In this document: piece by piece, positions 1 through 5,718 of the stretch
How positions within the stretch are numbered: the stretch's first letter is position 1
How the letters are laid out: each line of letters starts with the position of its first letter
Source: DASYAN01 sp036501345
GTDB lineage: Bacteria; Chloroflexota; Ktedonobacteria; Ktedonobacterales; Ktedonobacteraceae
NCBI GenBank assembly: GCA_036501345.1
Contig: DASYAN010000483.1
Location: 1 to 5,718 of the forward strand
Length of the DNA: 5,718 nucleotides
Reading direction: 5' to 3'
Position numbers and translations under genes: made by a program
The notes under the pieces: generated by a model
Database searches by the model: none
What the model was told of the DNA's origin: nothing
The model's input: the letters and a program-made list of their open reading frames with translations, nothing else

Positions 1-2835
1 GACGTGATGCTCGGTTAAGCGATAGGTGGTGATGACGATGGGATACTGCTCATCTGCGATTTTCGCCAGACGATTATCTTTGCGGTCTCGATAATATTTG
101 GCGGCTGGATTACTCTGTTGCCTATAGAGCATATTGTATACAGGTGACTCAGCTGCTTCATAGTGCGTCGGCAAGGGGCCGTCCTTTAATCCTTGAGGAG
201 CGAAGAGCCAACCTCGGCCATCGGGCTTCATGATAAATGGGTCTGTTCCAGCGATAGCATCCATTCCGGTCGCTCCCGGCTGCGGTTGGTAATCGGGCGC
301 TTTATTTACTGGAAAATCGGGAATATCATAGCCTATCCACTTCTGCTGCTCCTCATCCCACCAGATATACTTCTTGCGTTCTGACCAAGGGTGGCCCTGT
401 GGATCGGCTGAGGCACGGTTGTAGAGCATACGGCGGTTTGCTGGCCATGCATAACCCCATTGCAAATTCATATAGTCATCCGAGATACGCGAGGCGGCAC
501 GGTTATTATCGGGAGCCGGATAGACCCCACTATAAATCCAGGAACCGCAAGCTGTGCTCCCATCGTCCTTTAATGCTGTAAAGCCTGGCAGGTGTGGCGC
601 GTCACGCAGGGTATTGTGGCGTTGTATTTTACTGTGCTCATCTGATGGGCCAGGTGAGTAGGTGTAATAACCATTGATCTCTTTAAGCACTAGGTGTGCA
701 TCTGGCTCATCAGAGATGCGAGAATTAGGTTCTGGCTCGATGCGGTCATAATCCCATACTAAGGCCTGAAGAGGGCGGTCTTTCGAGTCCTGACTATCTG
801 CATAGAGCTCTTTGAGGCGCTTGCCGAGATGGTAGATAAACCAGAGATCTGAGCGTGCATTACTGGGAGGATCGACAGCTTTATCACGCCATTGTAAGAG
901 TCGCTGTGTATTTGTGAAGCACCCTTCTTTCTCGGTCGAAGCGGCTGCTGGCAGTAGGAAAACTTCCGTCTTGATTTTGCTCGAGTCGACTGGTTCGGGA
1001 CCTTTTTTCCAGAAGGTGGCAGACTCAACCTCATACAGGTCACGAACTACCATCCAATCTAACTGCTCCAGGGCCTTGCGCTGCATACGTGCGTTGGTGC
1101 TGCCCGCAGCGGGATTTTGTCCTAGGAGGAAGTAACCCTTCACTTTTCCATCCAGCATAGCGTAACTGGTCACGAGATGTGAGTGATCACCAGTTATTTT
1201 AGGCAACCAGCGATAGCCATGATCGCTCTCTGGCTCAAGGCAAGCCTCGCCGTACCATGCTGCGAGCAAGCTGCGTATGTAGGCCGGAAGATGAAACCAC
1301 CAGCCCTGTTTCTGCCCCACTGCTTCGATATATTCAGCCAGCGTTTGTTGCGATTGTATCTGCCTGTTGTGCTTTTCTCTGGATAGCGCATCAATTTCGT
1401 CTTCTGTGCTCTGCTTCTCCATAAGTAGTGCTGCTGGTTGTGGCATGTACCCGGACAAGAGATCGTAGAGAGTTGGTATGTCTGTTGATCCCTGGATCGA
1501 AGCATGGCCTCGCAGAGCCATAATACCGCCGCCAGGACGCCCAATGTTCCCCAACAGTAGTTGCATCATAGCTGCTGCACGGATAATTTGAACACCCTTC
1601 GATTGCTGTGTCCAGCCCACTGCATAACAAATAGCTCCTGTGCGTTCACGTCCAGAATTTGCAGTTAATGCCTGTATCACTTTTATCCACTCTTCGCGTG
1701 GTACCCCGCATACCTGCTCAACCATTTGTGGTGTGTAGCGTGCGAAATGCCGCCGCATAATTTGGAACGCGCATTGTGGATGCTGTAATGTTGGGTCTGT
1801 CAGTGGTTGATCATGCTCATCTCGTTGGTAATCCCAGCTGCTCTGATCACTATATATACCTGTCTGGGGATCATAGCCGGAGAAAATGCCATCCAATTCT
1901 TCGGTATCCTTGAAATCCTCACGGATAAGCATTGGAGCATTGGTATAATGCACCACATAGTCATGGAAATAAGCCTTCTGCTCCAACAGATAAGATATGA
2001 TAGCTCCTAGAAAAACAATATCGGACCCAGCGCGAGTGGGTATATACAGGTTGGCTAGTGCCGATGTGCGCGAAAAATGTGGATCAACATGAATAACCTG
2101 TGCGCCACGCTCTTTCGCTTTGACGACATTAGCAAATGCAACCGGATGGGCTTCTGCCATATTGCTGCCCATGATTAAAATACAGTCGCTATTGACGAGA
2201 TCCTGCGGAAATGTTGTGGCTCCGCCTCGCCCTAATGTGGTACCCAGACCGGGTACTGTCGAGCTGTGTCATATGCGGGCTTGGTTCTCGATCGAGACAA
2301 TGCCTAAGCCACCGCTGAAGAGCTTTTTGATCAAATAATTCTCTTCAACATCCAGGGTGGCTCCTCCCAGTGATGCGATGCCCTGGGTATGATTGACTTC
2401 ACGGCCATCGGGCAAGCATTCCACAAATGTTTCGTCGCGTGTCTGCTTGACACGCTGAGCAATTTGTTCCATCGTCCAGTCGAGCGATTTGACCTCCCAG
2501 TGATCGCTATAAGGGGCACGGTAGAGGACCTTTGTCAGGCGATCTGAGTTCACCGTATATTGGAAAGTGGCTGATCCTTTGGGGCATAGTGTTCCATGAT
2601 TGATCGGGCTTGCGGGATTACCTTCAATATCAATGACCTTGCCATCCTTGACATAGACGTTTAAGCCACAACCGACCGCGCAGTATGGGCAGACACTATG
2701 TACGACTTTGGCATCACGAATACGTGGAGTCTTCTCGTGGCTCTCTTTGCTAAATGGCTCGACTCTGGAGCCGATTTGAAGCACTTTTGATACAATGCCT
2801 TGCATTGCTCCTGGCAAGGAGACATATTCTTGCAT
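1..2835 (-). CDS. fdnG: Selenocysteine-containing formate dehydrogenase, catalytic (alpha) subunit; C-terminus beyond the window
   Basis: This subunit oxidises formate to CO2 at a Mo/W bis-molybdopterin-guanine-dinucleotide centre and passes electrons to a [4Fe-4S] cluster. I translated the minus frame triplet by triplet from 2835 to 1 and found one UGA (codon 189) and no other stop. The cluster ligands are Cys49, Cys52, Cys56 and Cys84 (CPYCAVGC and LCPKG). Sec189 is followed by the conserved His190. Family motifs follow: IMGSNMAEAHP (about 221-231), HVDPHFSRT (about 249-257), GNIGRPGGG followed by ALRGH (429-444) and, near the edge, ITTYRLTEHH (935-944), which opens the C-terminal pterin-binding domain. 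I expect roughly 100 more residues outside the window. The start at 2835 has an AAGGGG ribosome site ten bases upstream. The N-terminus shows no twin-arginine motif and no hydrophobic segment, unlike E. coli FdnG, so a cytoplasmic enzyme is likely. Partner subunits are not visible. The symbol reflects family similarity only; fdhA or fdhF-type names are also used. Confidence 0.96.
2226..2268 (-). promoter_or_regulatory. Bacterial SECIS element inside the formate dehydrogenase coding region
   Basis: Immediately 3' of the UGA the mRNA can form a perfect 6-bp stem, GUACCC (2256-2251) with GGGUAC (2245-2240), closed by the loop GGUCU (2250-2246). The E. coli fdhF SECIS, which SelB binds, has an AGGUCU loop, and the two loop Gs lie 19 and 20 bases after the UGA. 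They lie at the same positions here. A weaker lower stem CUCG (2263-2260) with CGAG (2229-2226) is possible but leaves an asymmetric internal loop. The bulged U of the E. coli stem is not evident. The element also encodes residues 190-203, so it is constrained as both protein and RNA. Confidence 0.88.
2269..2271 (-). other. In-frame UGA read as selenocysteine (Sec189)
   Basis: The + strand triplet tca reads TGA on the coding strand. The flanking protein is IENQARI before and HSSTVPGLGTT after, which matches the active-site segment of selenocysteine formate dehydrogenases (E. coli FdnG has NQARV-Sec-H). The frame is open for 188 codons before and 756 codons after the UGA, and both sides carry family motifs. 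This excludes a true stop or a decayed gene. Sec would directly ligate the Mo or W. Decoding needs SelA, SelB, SelD and tRNA-Sec encoded elsewhere in the genome. Confidence 0.95.
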
Positions 2836-2845
2836 ATGATGTCTT

Positions 2846-2851
2846 CCCCTT
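2846..2851 (-). promoter_or_regulatory. Ribosome binding site of the formate dehydrogenase gene
   Basis: The coding strand reads AAGGGG, ten bases before the ATG at 2835-2833. This is the best Shine-Dalgarno match near that start and supports it over other in-frame candidates such as Met11. In the upstream repeat copy the corresponding segment is changed to a weaker GAGAGAAG, consistent with only the proximal copy being a functional start. Confidence 0.6.
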
Positions 2852-2861
2852 TCTGTGGTAT

Positions 2862-2882
2862 AGTATAAATAGTAGGATCAAA
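2862..2882 (-). promoter_or_regulatory. Candidate promoter block of the formate dehydrogenase gene (copy A)
   Basis: On the coding strand TTTGATCCTACT is followed by TATACT (2867-2862), 26 bases ahead of the ATG. Both motifs are preserved in copy B (TATACT at 3019-3014). TATACT resembles a -10 box, but no good -35 box lies 16-18 bases upstream of it in either copy. The TTGATC lies only eight bases away, so it would have to be a regulator site and not a -35. An alternative sigma factor is also possible. The evidence is conservation between the two copies only. Confidence 0.25.
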
Positions 2883-2955
2883 TCTCTGTGTCCTTGTAGT
2901 CGTCCACAAAAATATCGAGCCATGAATATGCATCAAATCGCCCCTGCTTCCTCAT

Positions 2956-3112
2956 ACTGCCTCTAGCAAGGAGACATATTCCTCGCATATGATGTATGCT
3001 TCTCTCTTGGTGTAGTATATCATAAGTAGGATCAAATCACTTTGTCCCGGCAGTCGTTCATAAAAATATTGATCCATGAGTGTAGTGTGTATAAAATTGT
3101 CCCTGTTTCCTC
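2956..3112. repeat. Tandem repeat copy B (distal): ghost of the formate dehydrogenase start region
   Basis: This is the second copy of the duplicated segment and directly abuts copy A. On the minus strand it still encodes EEYVSL, matching the real gene's QEYVSL, but the frame then stops at a TGA after LLEAV, so it is not a usable gene start. The corresponding ATG (2988-2986) is in a different phase because of a one-base change. Promoter-like landmarks (TATACT and TTTGATCCTACT) are retained, so copy B could still serve as an upstream promoter or regulatory region. Confidence 0.85.
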
Positions 3113-3293
3113 CTAGAGGTACATGCAATCTTTCGCTACAATATGACTGAGGATTCCTGCTGACTGTGATTGGTAAGGGCATTCCTTTGCGGTCATCCCT
3201 TAATAGAGCAAGGGTTTGTAGCTAGCTCATGAAAAGCTATTTTTAGAAGGGCTGTAGGCTCAATCTTCCCCAAAGCTGCTATATTTGTTAGCG

Positions 3294-3331
3294 ACAAGGT
3301 AGTCAATATCTATGGCAGAATGGTACCTTGT
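3294..3331. repeat. Perfect 8-bp inverted repeat
   Basis: ACAAGGTA (3294-3301) is the exact reverse complement of TACCTTGT (3324-3331), with 22 bases between the arms. Beyond a two-base mismatch the outer bases TAG and CTA pair again. No T-run follows on either strand, so it is not a standard terminator. It could be an operator, an RNA stem in the ftsH leader, or part of a mobile-element end. Confidence 0.5.
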
Positions 3332-3442
3332 TACTATCATAAGGATGTAATTTGAAATAGGTTGACGAATGCCATACTATAGGATTATCTCTAAGGTTTT
3401 CTAAGCGTTCTAAGCACATACTAATCTTTTGTTATGCGCTGT

Positions 3443-3461
3443 AATGGCTGAGAGTGCCATT
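3443..3461 (+). repeat. 6-bp hairpin AATGGC/GCCATT
   Basis: AATGGC (3443-3448) and GCCATT (3456-3461) pair perfectly around a 7-base loop. No T-run follows, which argues against a terminator. It lies about 40 bases before the first of the three related hairpin repeats and may belong to the same structured region. Confidence 0.4.
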
Positions 3462-3501
3462 CTGGATAGCAAGAGCCCCACAGAGATAGTCTAGCTAGTA
3501 G

Positions 3502-3535
3502 TCAATAGGCCTACATTTAAGTATGGGGTCCTGTG
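3502..3535 (+). repeat. Hairpin repeat, copy 1
   Basis: The core CCTACATTTAAGTATGGGG closely matches copy 2, and the similarity extends to both sides (TCAATAGG before, GTCCTGTG after). It can form a stem in which UAC pairs with GUA and flanking CC with GG, interrupted by a bulge. At the middle pair this copy has U-A where copy 2 has C-G, a base change that preserves pairing. Confidence 0.55.
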
Positions 3536-3570
3536 GAAAGGGTGGATGGAGAGCTCAGATGAGATCGAAA

Positions 3571-3602
3571 TCATAGGTCCCACATGTAAGCGTGGGGCCG
3601 TG
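3571..3602 (+). repeat. Hairpin repeat, copy 2 (strongest stem)
   Basis: GGTCCCAC (3576-3583) pairs with GTGGGGCC (3592-3599) over eight base pairs, one of them G-U, around the loop ATGTAAGC. It lies 69 bases downstream of copy 1 (core to core). No T-run follows. Such imperfect palindromes occur at ends of IS200/IS605 and REP-type elements and also in structured leaders; the sequence alone does not decide between them. Confidence 0.6.
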
Positions 3603-3680
3603 CTCCAATGCCATTTGGGCAAGTAGATCGAAGCAGATCAGAAAAGCCCTCTAATCGGGGAACATAAGGAAGGAGACGGC

Positions 3681-3710
3681 GTTACCCCCACATCTCAATG
3701 CAGGGGTACC
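3681..3710 (+). repeat. Hairpin repeat, copy 3 (diverged)
   Basis: TACCCC (3683-3688) pairs with GGGGTA (3703-3708). Inside, CAT (3691-3693) can pair with ATG (3698-3700) around a CTCA tetraloop. Outside, GACG (3675-3678) can pair with CGTC (3713-3716). It shares CCCACAT followed by GGGG with copies 1 and 2, but the loop is changed and one base longer. Its core is 108 bases after that of copy 2. Confidence 0.45.
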
Positions 3711-3736
3711 TACGTCGCGAAAAGAGATGGTTGGTT

Positions 3737-3755
3737 AGGTAGTTTAGCTACCTAC
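3737..3755 (+). promoter_or_regulatory. 7-bp hairpin upstream of the ftsH ribosome site
   Basis: TAGGTAG (3737-3743) and CTACCTA (3749-3755) pair perfectly around a 5-base loop, ending 32 bases before the ftsH ATG and 12 bases before its weak ribosome site. There is no T-run, so a simple terminator is unlikely. A role in mRNA stability or translation control is inference. Confidence 0.45.
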
Positions 3756-3767
3756 AGACAGAATACG

Positions 3768-3774
3768 GAAGGGT
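3768..3774 (+). promoter_or_regulatory. Weak ribosome binding site for ftsH
   Basis: GGAAGGG is the only purine-rich match before the ATG at 3788, with a longer than usual gap of 13 bases. The in-frame stop TAG at 3746 and the lack of any other ATG, GTG or TTG between it and 3788 force the start to 3788 or later. Confidence 0.4.
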
Positions 3775-3787
3775 CTAACGGTTTCGC

Positions 3788-5620
3788 ATGGAAATACCGC
3801 CAAAGGATAATCGAGGAACAACAAAGTCAACATCCAAAATCACAAAAAAACGCAGTCTCATTACCCGCTATCTCATTCCCATAGCCATCATTATACTGGC
3901 TGTGTCGCTGCTGGTTTTCGCGGGTGTACGTTTGGTAAGTCTTACGGTAGGGGGAGCAGCTATACAGGACAAGCCGATCAGTGATGTCCTGAATATGGCT
4001 GATCGACATCAGTTGAAATTGATCACTATTGATGGCAGTGATGTCTATGCGACGAGTAAGACAGGCCAGCAATACCATAGTATCAAAGAAGATGGGTTGG
4101 CACTAACGGATGAATTCCGTAAAGACGGCGTTGGTGTCAGTATCGATACTAGCCAACATGGTCAATGGCTACAGGGAGCTGTTGATATACTCCTGATTGC
4201 CCTTGTTGCAGGGATGATGTATTTTGCTATCAAGCGTGGCAATATGGGAGGTCAGGCAGCTCCTTTTGCACGCTCGAAAGCAAAACGTTTTAGCGAAACT
4301 CGTCCTGCCGTCCTTTTTAAGGATGTGGCAGGAGTTGAAGAGGCAAAGGTGGAATTGCAGGAAATTGTCGAGTTTCTGAAGTATCCTGAGCGTTTTACGG
4401 CGATGGGAGCTCGTACCCCTAAGGGTGTATTGCTTGTCGGTGCTCCTGGTACTGGCAAAACCTTGATCTCCCGTGCTGTGGCTGGTGAGGCAGGTGTTGC
4501 TTTCTACAGTGTGAGTGGTTCTGAATTCGTCGAGATGTTTGTCGGCGTTGGTGCAGCCCGCGTACGTGATCTCTTCAAAGAAGCCAAAGATCATGCGCCA
4601 TGTATCGTCTTTATCGACGAGATTGATGCCGTCGGTCGCCAACGAACCAATTCGGGTACTGGCGGGAATGATGAGCGTGAGCAAACACTCAACCAATTGC
4701 TCGTCGAGATGGATGGTTTTGATAAACAGGCCAATGTAGTCGTGATCGCAGCCACTAACCGTCCCGATGTGCTTGATCAGGCGCTCTTACGTCCGGGACG
4801 CTTTGATCGCCGTGTGATGCTTGATAAACCCGATATTCGTGGTCGTCAGGCAATTCTGGAAGTTCATGCTAACGATAAACCTCTAGCCTCTGGCGTCAAT
4901 CTGATTGATCTAGCTCGTCAGACGGCAGGCTTCTCCGGGGCTGACTTAGCAAATCTACTTAATGAGGCTGCTTTATTGGCTGCTCGTAACGGGCAATCAT
5001 TCATTGAGAAGCCTGAGTTGGATGAGGCAATTCTACGTGTGATGGCGGGTCCCGAGCGCAAGAGTCGGTTGATTACTGAGGCCGAAAAAGCCATTATTGC
5101 CTATCACGAGGTAGGCCATGCCATTGTCATGCGTTCGATGCCTGGTGCAGATCCTGTGCAGAAGGTTTCAGCGATTGCTCGAGGTATGGCACTAGGGATT
5201 ACTGTCCAAGCTCCTGCTGAGGATCGCTATCTAGTGCGTCGCTCAGAACTGCTGGCAAAATTAGCTGGAGCGATGGGAGGGCGTGCTGCCGAGGAGATCA
5301 TCTTTGGCGATATTACCACAGGAGCCAGTCAGGATATTGAGTACGTCACCAATATTGCGCGTCGGATGGTCTGTGAGTTTGGTATGTCCTCGCTTGGTAA
5401 TATTGCGCTCAAGCCAGATGCTGATGGCAATACTATGATCAGTGCTGAGGTAGCGTCGAGAATTGATACCGAGGTCTCTGCTCTGATTGATCAGGCTTAC
5501 ACTACTGCGCTGAATATCCTGCGTGAAAAAGAAGACAAACTCATGGTCATTTCAGAGCATCTGATCCAGGTTGAGACGATTGATGGTGAGGAGCTGGATA
5601 GGATGTTGTTCGCCGCATAG
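3788..5620 (+). CDS. ftsH: ATP-dependent zinc metalloprotease FtsH
   Basis: This membrane-bound AAA+ protease extracts and degrades misfolded membrane proteins and selected soluble substrates, and works as a hexamer. The 610-residue protein has a basic cytoplasmic tip, TM1 (about 25-47), an extracytoplasmic domain (about 48-128) and TM2 (about 129-148). The AAA module (about 175-425) contains Walker A GAPGTGKT (218-225), pore residue Phe251 in MFVGVG, Walker B IVFIDE (273-278) and the second region of homology ATNRPDVLDQALLRPGRFD with arginine fingers Arg335 and Arg338. The M41 peptidase domain has HEVGH (440-444, zinc ligands His440 and His444, catalytic Glu441) and the third ligand Asp516 in TTGASQD. 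All catalytic residues are present. The segment after FGMS (531-552) lacks the FLGR-type stretch seen in most FtsH proteins, and there is no extended C-terminal tail, so the protein is shorter than the 644 residues of E. coli FtsH. It may be one of several paralogues. Confidence 0.97.
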   Translation: MEIPPKDNRGTTKSTSKITKKRSLITRYLIPIAIIILAVSLLVFAGVRLVSLTVGGAAIQDKPISDVLNMADRHQLKLITIDGSDVYATSKTGQQYHSIKEDGLALTDEFRKDGVGVSIDTSQHGQWLQGAVDILLIALVAGMMYFAIKRGNMGGQAAPFARSKAKRFSETRPAVLFKDVAGVEEAKVELQEIVEFLKYPERFTAMGARTPKGVLLVGAPGTGKTLISRAVAGEAGVAFYSVSGSEFVEMFVGVGAARVRDLFKEAKDHAPCIVFIDEIDAVGRQRTNSGTGGNDEREQTLNQLLVEMDGFDKQANVVVIAATNRPDVLDQALLRPGRFDRRVMLDKPDIRGRQAILEVHANDKPLASGVNLIDLARQTAGFSGADLANLLNEAALLAARNGQSFIEKPELDEAILRVMAGPERKSRLITEAEKAIIAYHEVGHAIVMRSMPGADPVQKVSAIARGMALGITVQAPAEDRYLVRRSELLAKLAGAMGGRAAEEIIFGDITTGASQDIEYVTNIARRMVCEFGMSSLGNIALKPDADGNTMISAEVASRIDTEVSALIDQAYTTALNILREKEDKLMVISEHLIQVETIDGEELDRMLFAA

Positions 5621-5674
5621 AATATTCGTTGTATTGTGGAAGATGTGTAGGATGCTCATGCGAGATTCAAACAT

Positions 5675-5718
5675 ATGACCAGAACATTCATCGCTTTAGA
5701 GATGAATGACGCCTTGCA
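5675..5718 (+). CDS. thpR: Start of probable RNA 2',3'-cyclic phosphodiesterase (ThpR/LigT, 2H family), truncated by the window edge
   Basis: Only the first 14 complete codons are visible: MTRTFIALEMNDAL. The pattern RTFIALE followed by an acidic, helix-starting stretch is the typical N-terminal strand of ThpR/LigT proteins, whose HxTx motifs would lie beyond the window. These enzymes open 2',3'-cyclic phosphate ends of RNA; their physiological role is often unclear. An in-frame TAG at 5648 makes ATG 5675 the only visible start. The ribosome site is weak (GCGAG, ten bases upstream). The gene begins 54 bases after ftsH on the same strand, with no obvious terminator between, so an operon is possible. 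The identification rests on very few residues. Confidence 0.5.
   Translation, partial: MTRTFIALEMNDAL

Larger units (their letters stand above)
2804..2953. repeat. Tandem repeat copy A (proximal): start region of the formate dehydrogenase gene
   Basis: This copy spans the first codons, ribosome site and probable promoter of the dehydrogenase. It aligns by eye with copy B over nearly its whole length, at roughly three-quarters identity with small indels. Shared landmarks on the + strand are gcaaggagacatattc, gcatatgatg, agtata, agtaggatcaaatc, aaaaatat, gatccatga-like and cctg.ttcctc. The period is about 152 bases. The divergence indicates an old duplication. It is not a short sequence repeat or an assembly artefact of identical copies. 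Confidence 0.85.
3113..3507. other. Non-coding stretch with scattered inverted repeats, no gene seen
   Basis: All six frames are dense with stops here, and the few short frames lack ribosome sites. I see no tRNA-like T-arm on either strand. The structures listed separately (3294-3331 and 3443-3461) are the main content. Around 3362 TTGACG is followed by GATTAT (3383-3388, 15-base spacer) or TATCTC (3386-3391, 18-base spacer). This is only a weak candidate promoter for ftsH, and would imply a leader of about 390 bases. Confidence 0.6.

Noticed and set aside
2269..2835. A stand-alone 188-residue formate dehydrogenase fragment (pseudogene reading).
   Set aside because: The stop is UGA at the selenocysteine position, followed by a SECIS hairpin and 756 further open codons with family motifs.
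2661..2936. Minus-strand open frame of 91 codons overlapping the dehydrogenase start.
   Set aside because: It overlaps the real gene in another frame and includes the promoter and ribosome site of that gene.
2952..3182. Minus-strand open frame of 76 codons.
   Set aside because: It lies over repeat copy B and non-coding DNA, has no ribosome site or recognisable motif, and its protein does not match copy A in the aligned frame.
3223..3244. Terminator-like TAGCT/AGCTA stem followed by five T on the + strand.
   Set aside because: The stem is only five AT-rich pairs and no + strand gene lies upstream to be terminated.
3444..3494. 16-codon + frame beginning MAESAILD.
   Set aside because: It has no ribosome site and overlaps the AATGGC/GCCATT hairpin; there is no independent support.
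3546..3626. 26-codon + frame with AAAGGG just upstream of its ATG.
   Set aside because: It is built around hairpin repeat copy 2 and ends at a TAG after which the same frame continues open. It is better treated as part of the repeat region than as a gene.
3502..3710. CRISPR array.
   Set aside because: There are only three diverged repeats with unequal spacers and no cas gene nearby.
3113..3787. tRNA-Sec or another tRNA gene near the selenoprotein.
   Set aside because: No T-arm signature, acceptor stem pairing or CCA end was found on either strand.
4169..4696. Minus-strand open frame of 175 codons inside ftsH.
   Set aside because: It is antisense to the conserved AAA domain and has no recognisable features; the ftsH frame fully explains the sequence.

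Overview
The window carries two large divergent genes separated by about 950 bases of non-coding DNA, plus the first codons of a third gene at the right edge. The coding DNA is of moderate GC content. The organism is a bacterium that makes selenoproteins. The formate dehydrogenase belongs to the long form that I associate with Actinobacteria and Chloroflexota, so a Chloroflexota member such as a ktedonobacterium is a plausible host. That placement is inference from recall, not a search.

Left half, minus strand (1-2835): the catalytic subunit of a molybdenum or tungsten formate dehydrogenase. Its reading frame stays open for 945 codons from the ATG at 2835 to the window edge, except for one in-frame UGA at 2271-2269. 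That UGA sits exactly where this family carries selenocysteine (context NQARI-Sec-HSSTV). A hairpin with a GGUCU loop follows at the spacing of the E. coli fdhF SECIS. The gene is therefore intact through the visible part and not broken. Its C-terminus lies outside the window.

Middle (2836-3787): the intergenic region. The side next to the dehydrogenase contains a diverged tandem duplication (period about 152 bases). Each copy includes the promoter-like region and the first codons of the dehydrogenase gene, so a ghost of the gene start lies upstream of the real one. The side next to ftsH is a 675-base stretch with no convincing gene. It holds several inverted repeats and a threefold repeated hairpin motif (3502-3535, 3571-3602, 3681-3710), then a 7-bp hairpin just upstream of the ftsH start. 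This may be a structured leader RNA or the remains of a palindrome-bearing mobile element.

Right half, plus strand: ftsH (3788-5620), a complete membrane-anchored AAA+ zinc metalloprotease with all catalytic residues and a shortened C-terminal part. After a 54-base gap comes the start of a probable thpR/ligT gene (2',3'-cyclic phosphodiesterase of the 2H family), cut by the window edge. ftsH and this gene could be co-transcribed. Nothing in the sequence links the dehydrogenase and the protease functionally beyond sharing the intergenic region.
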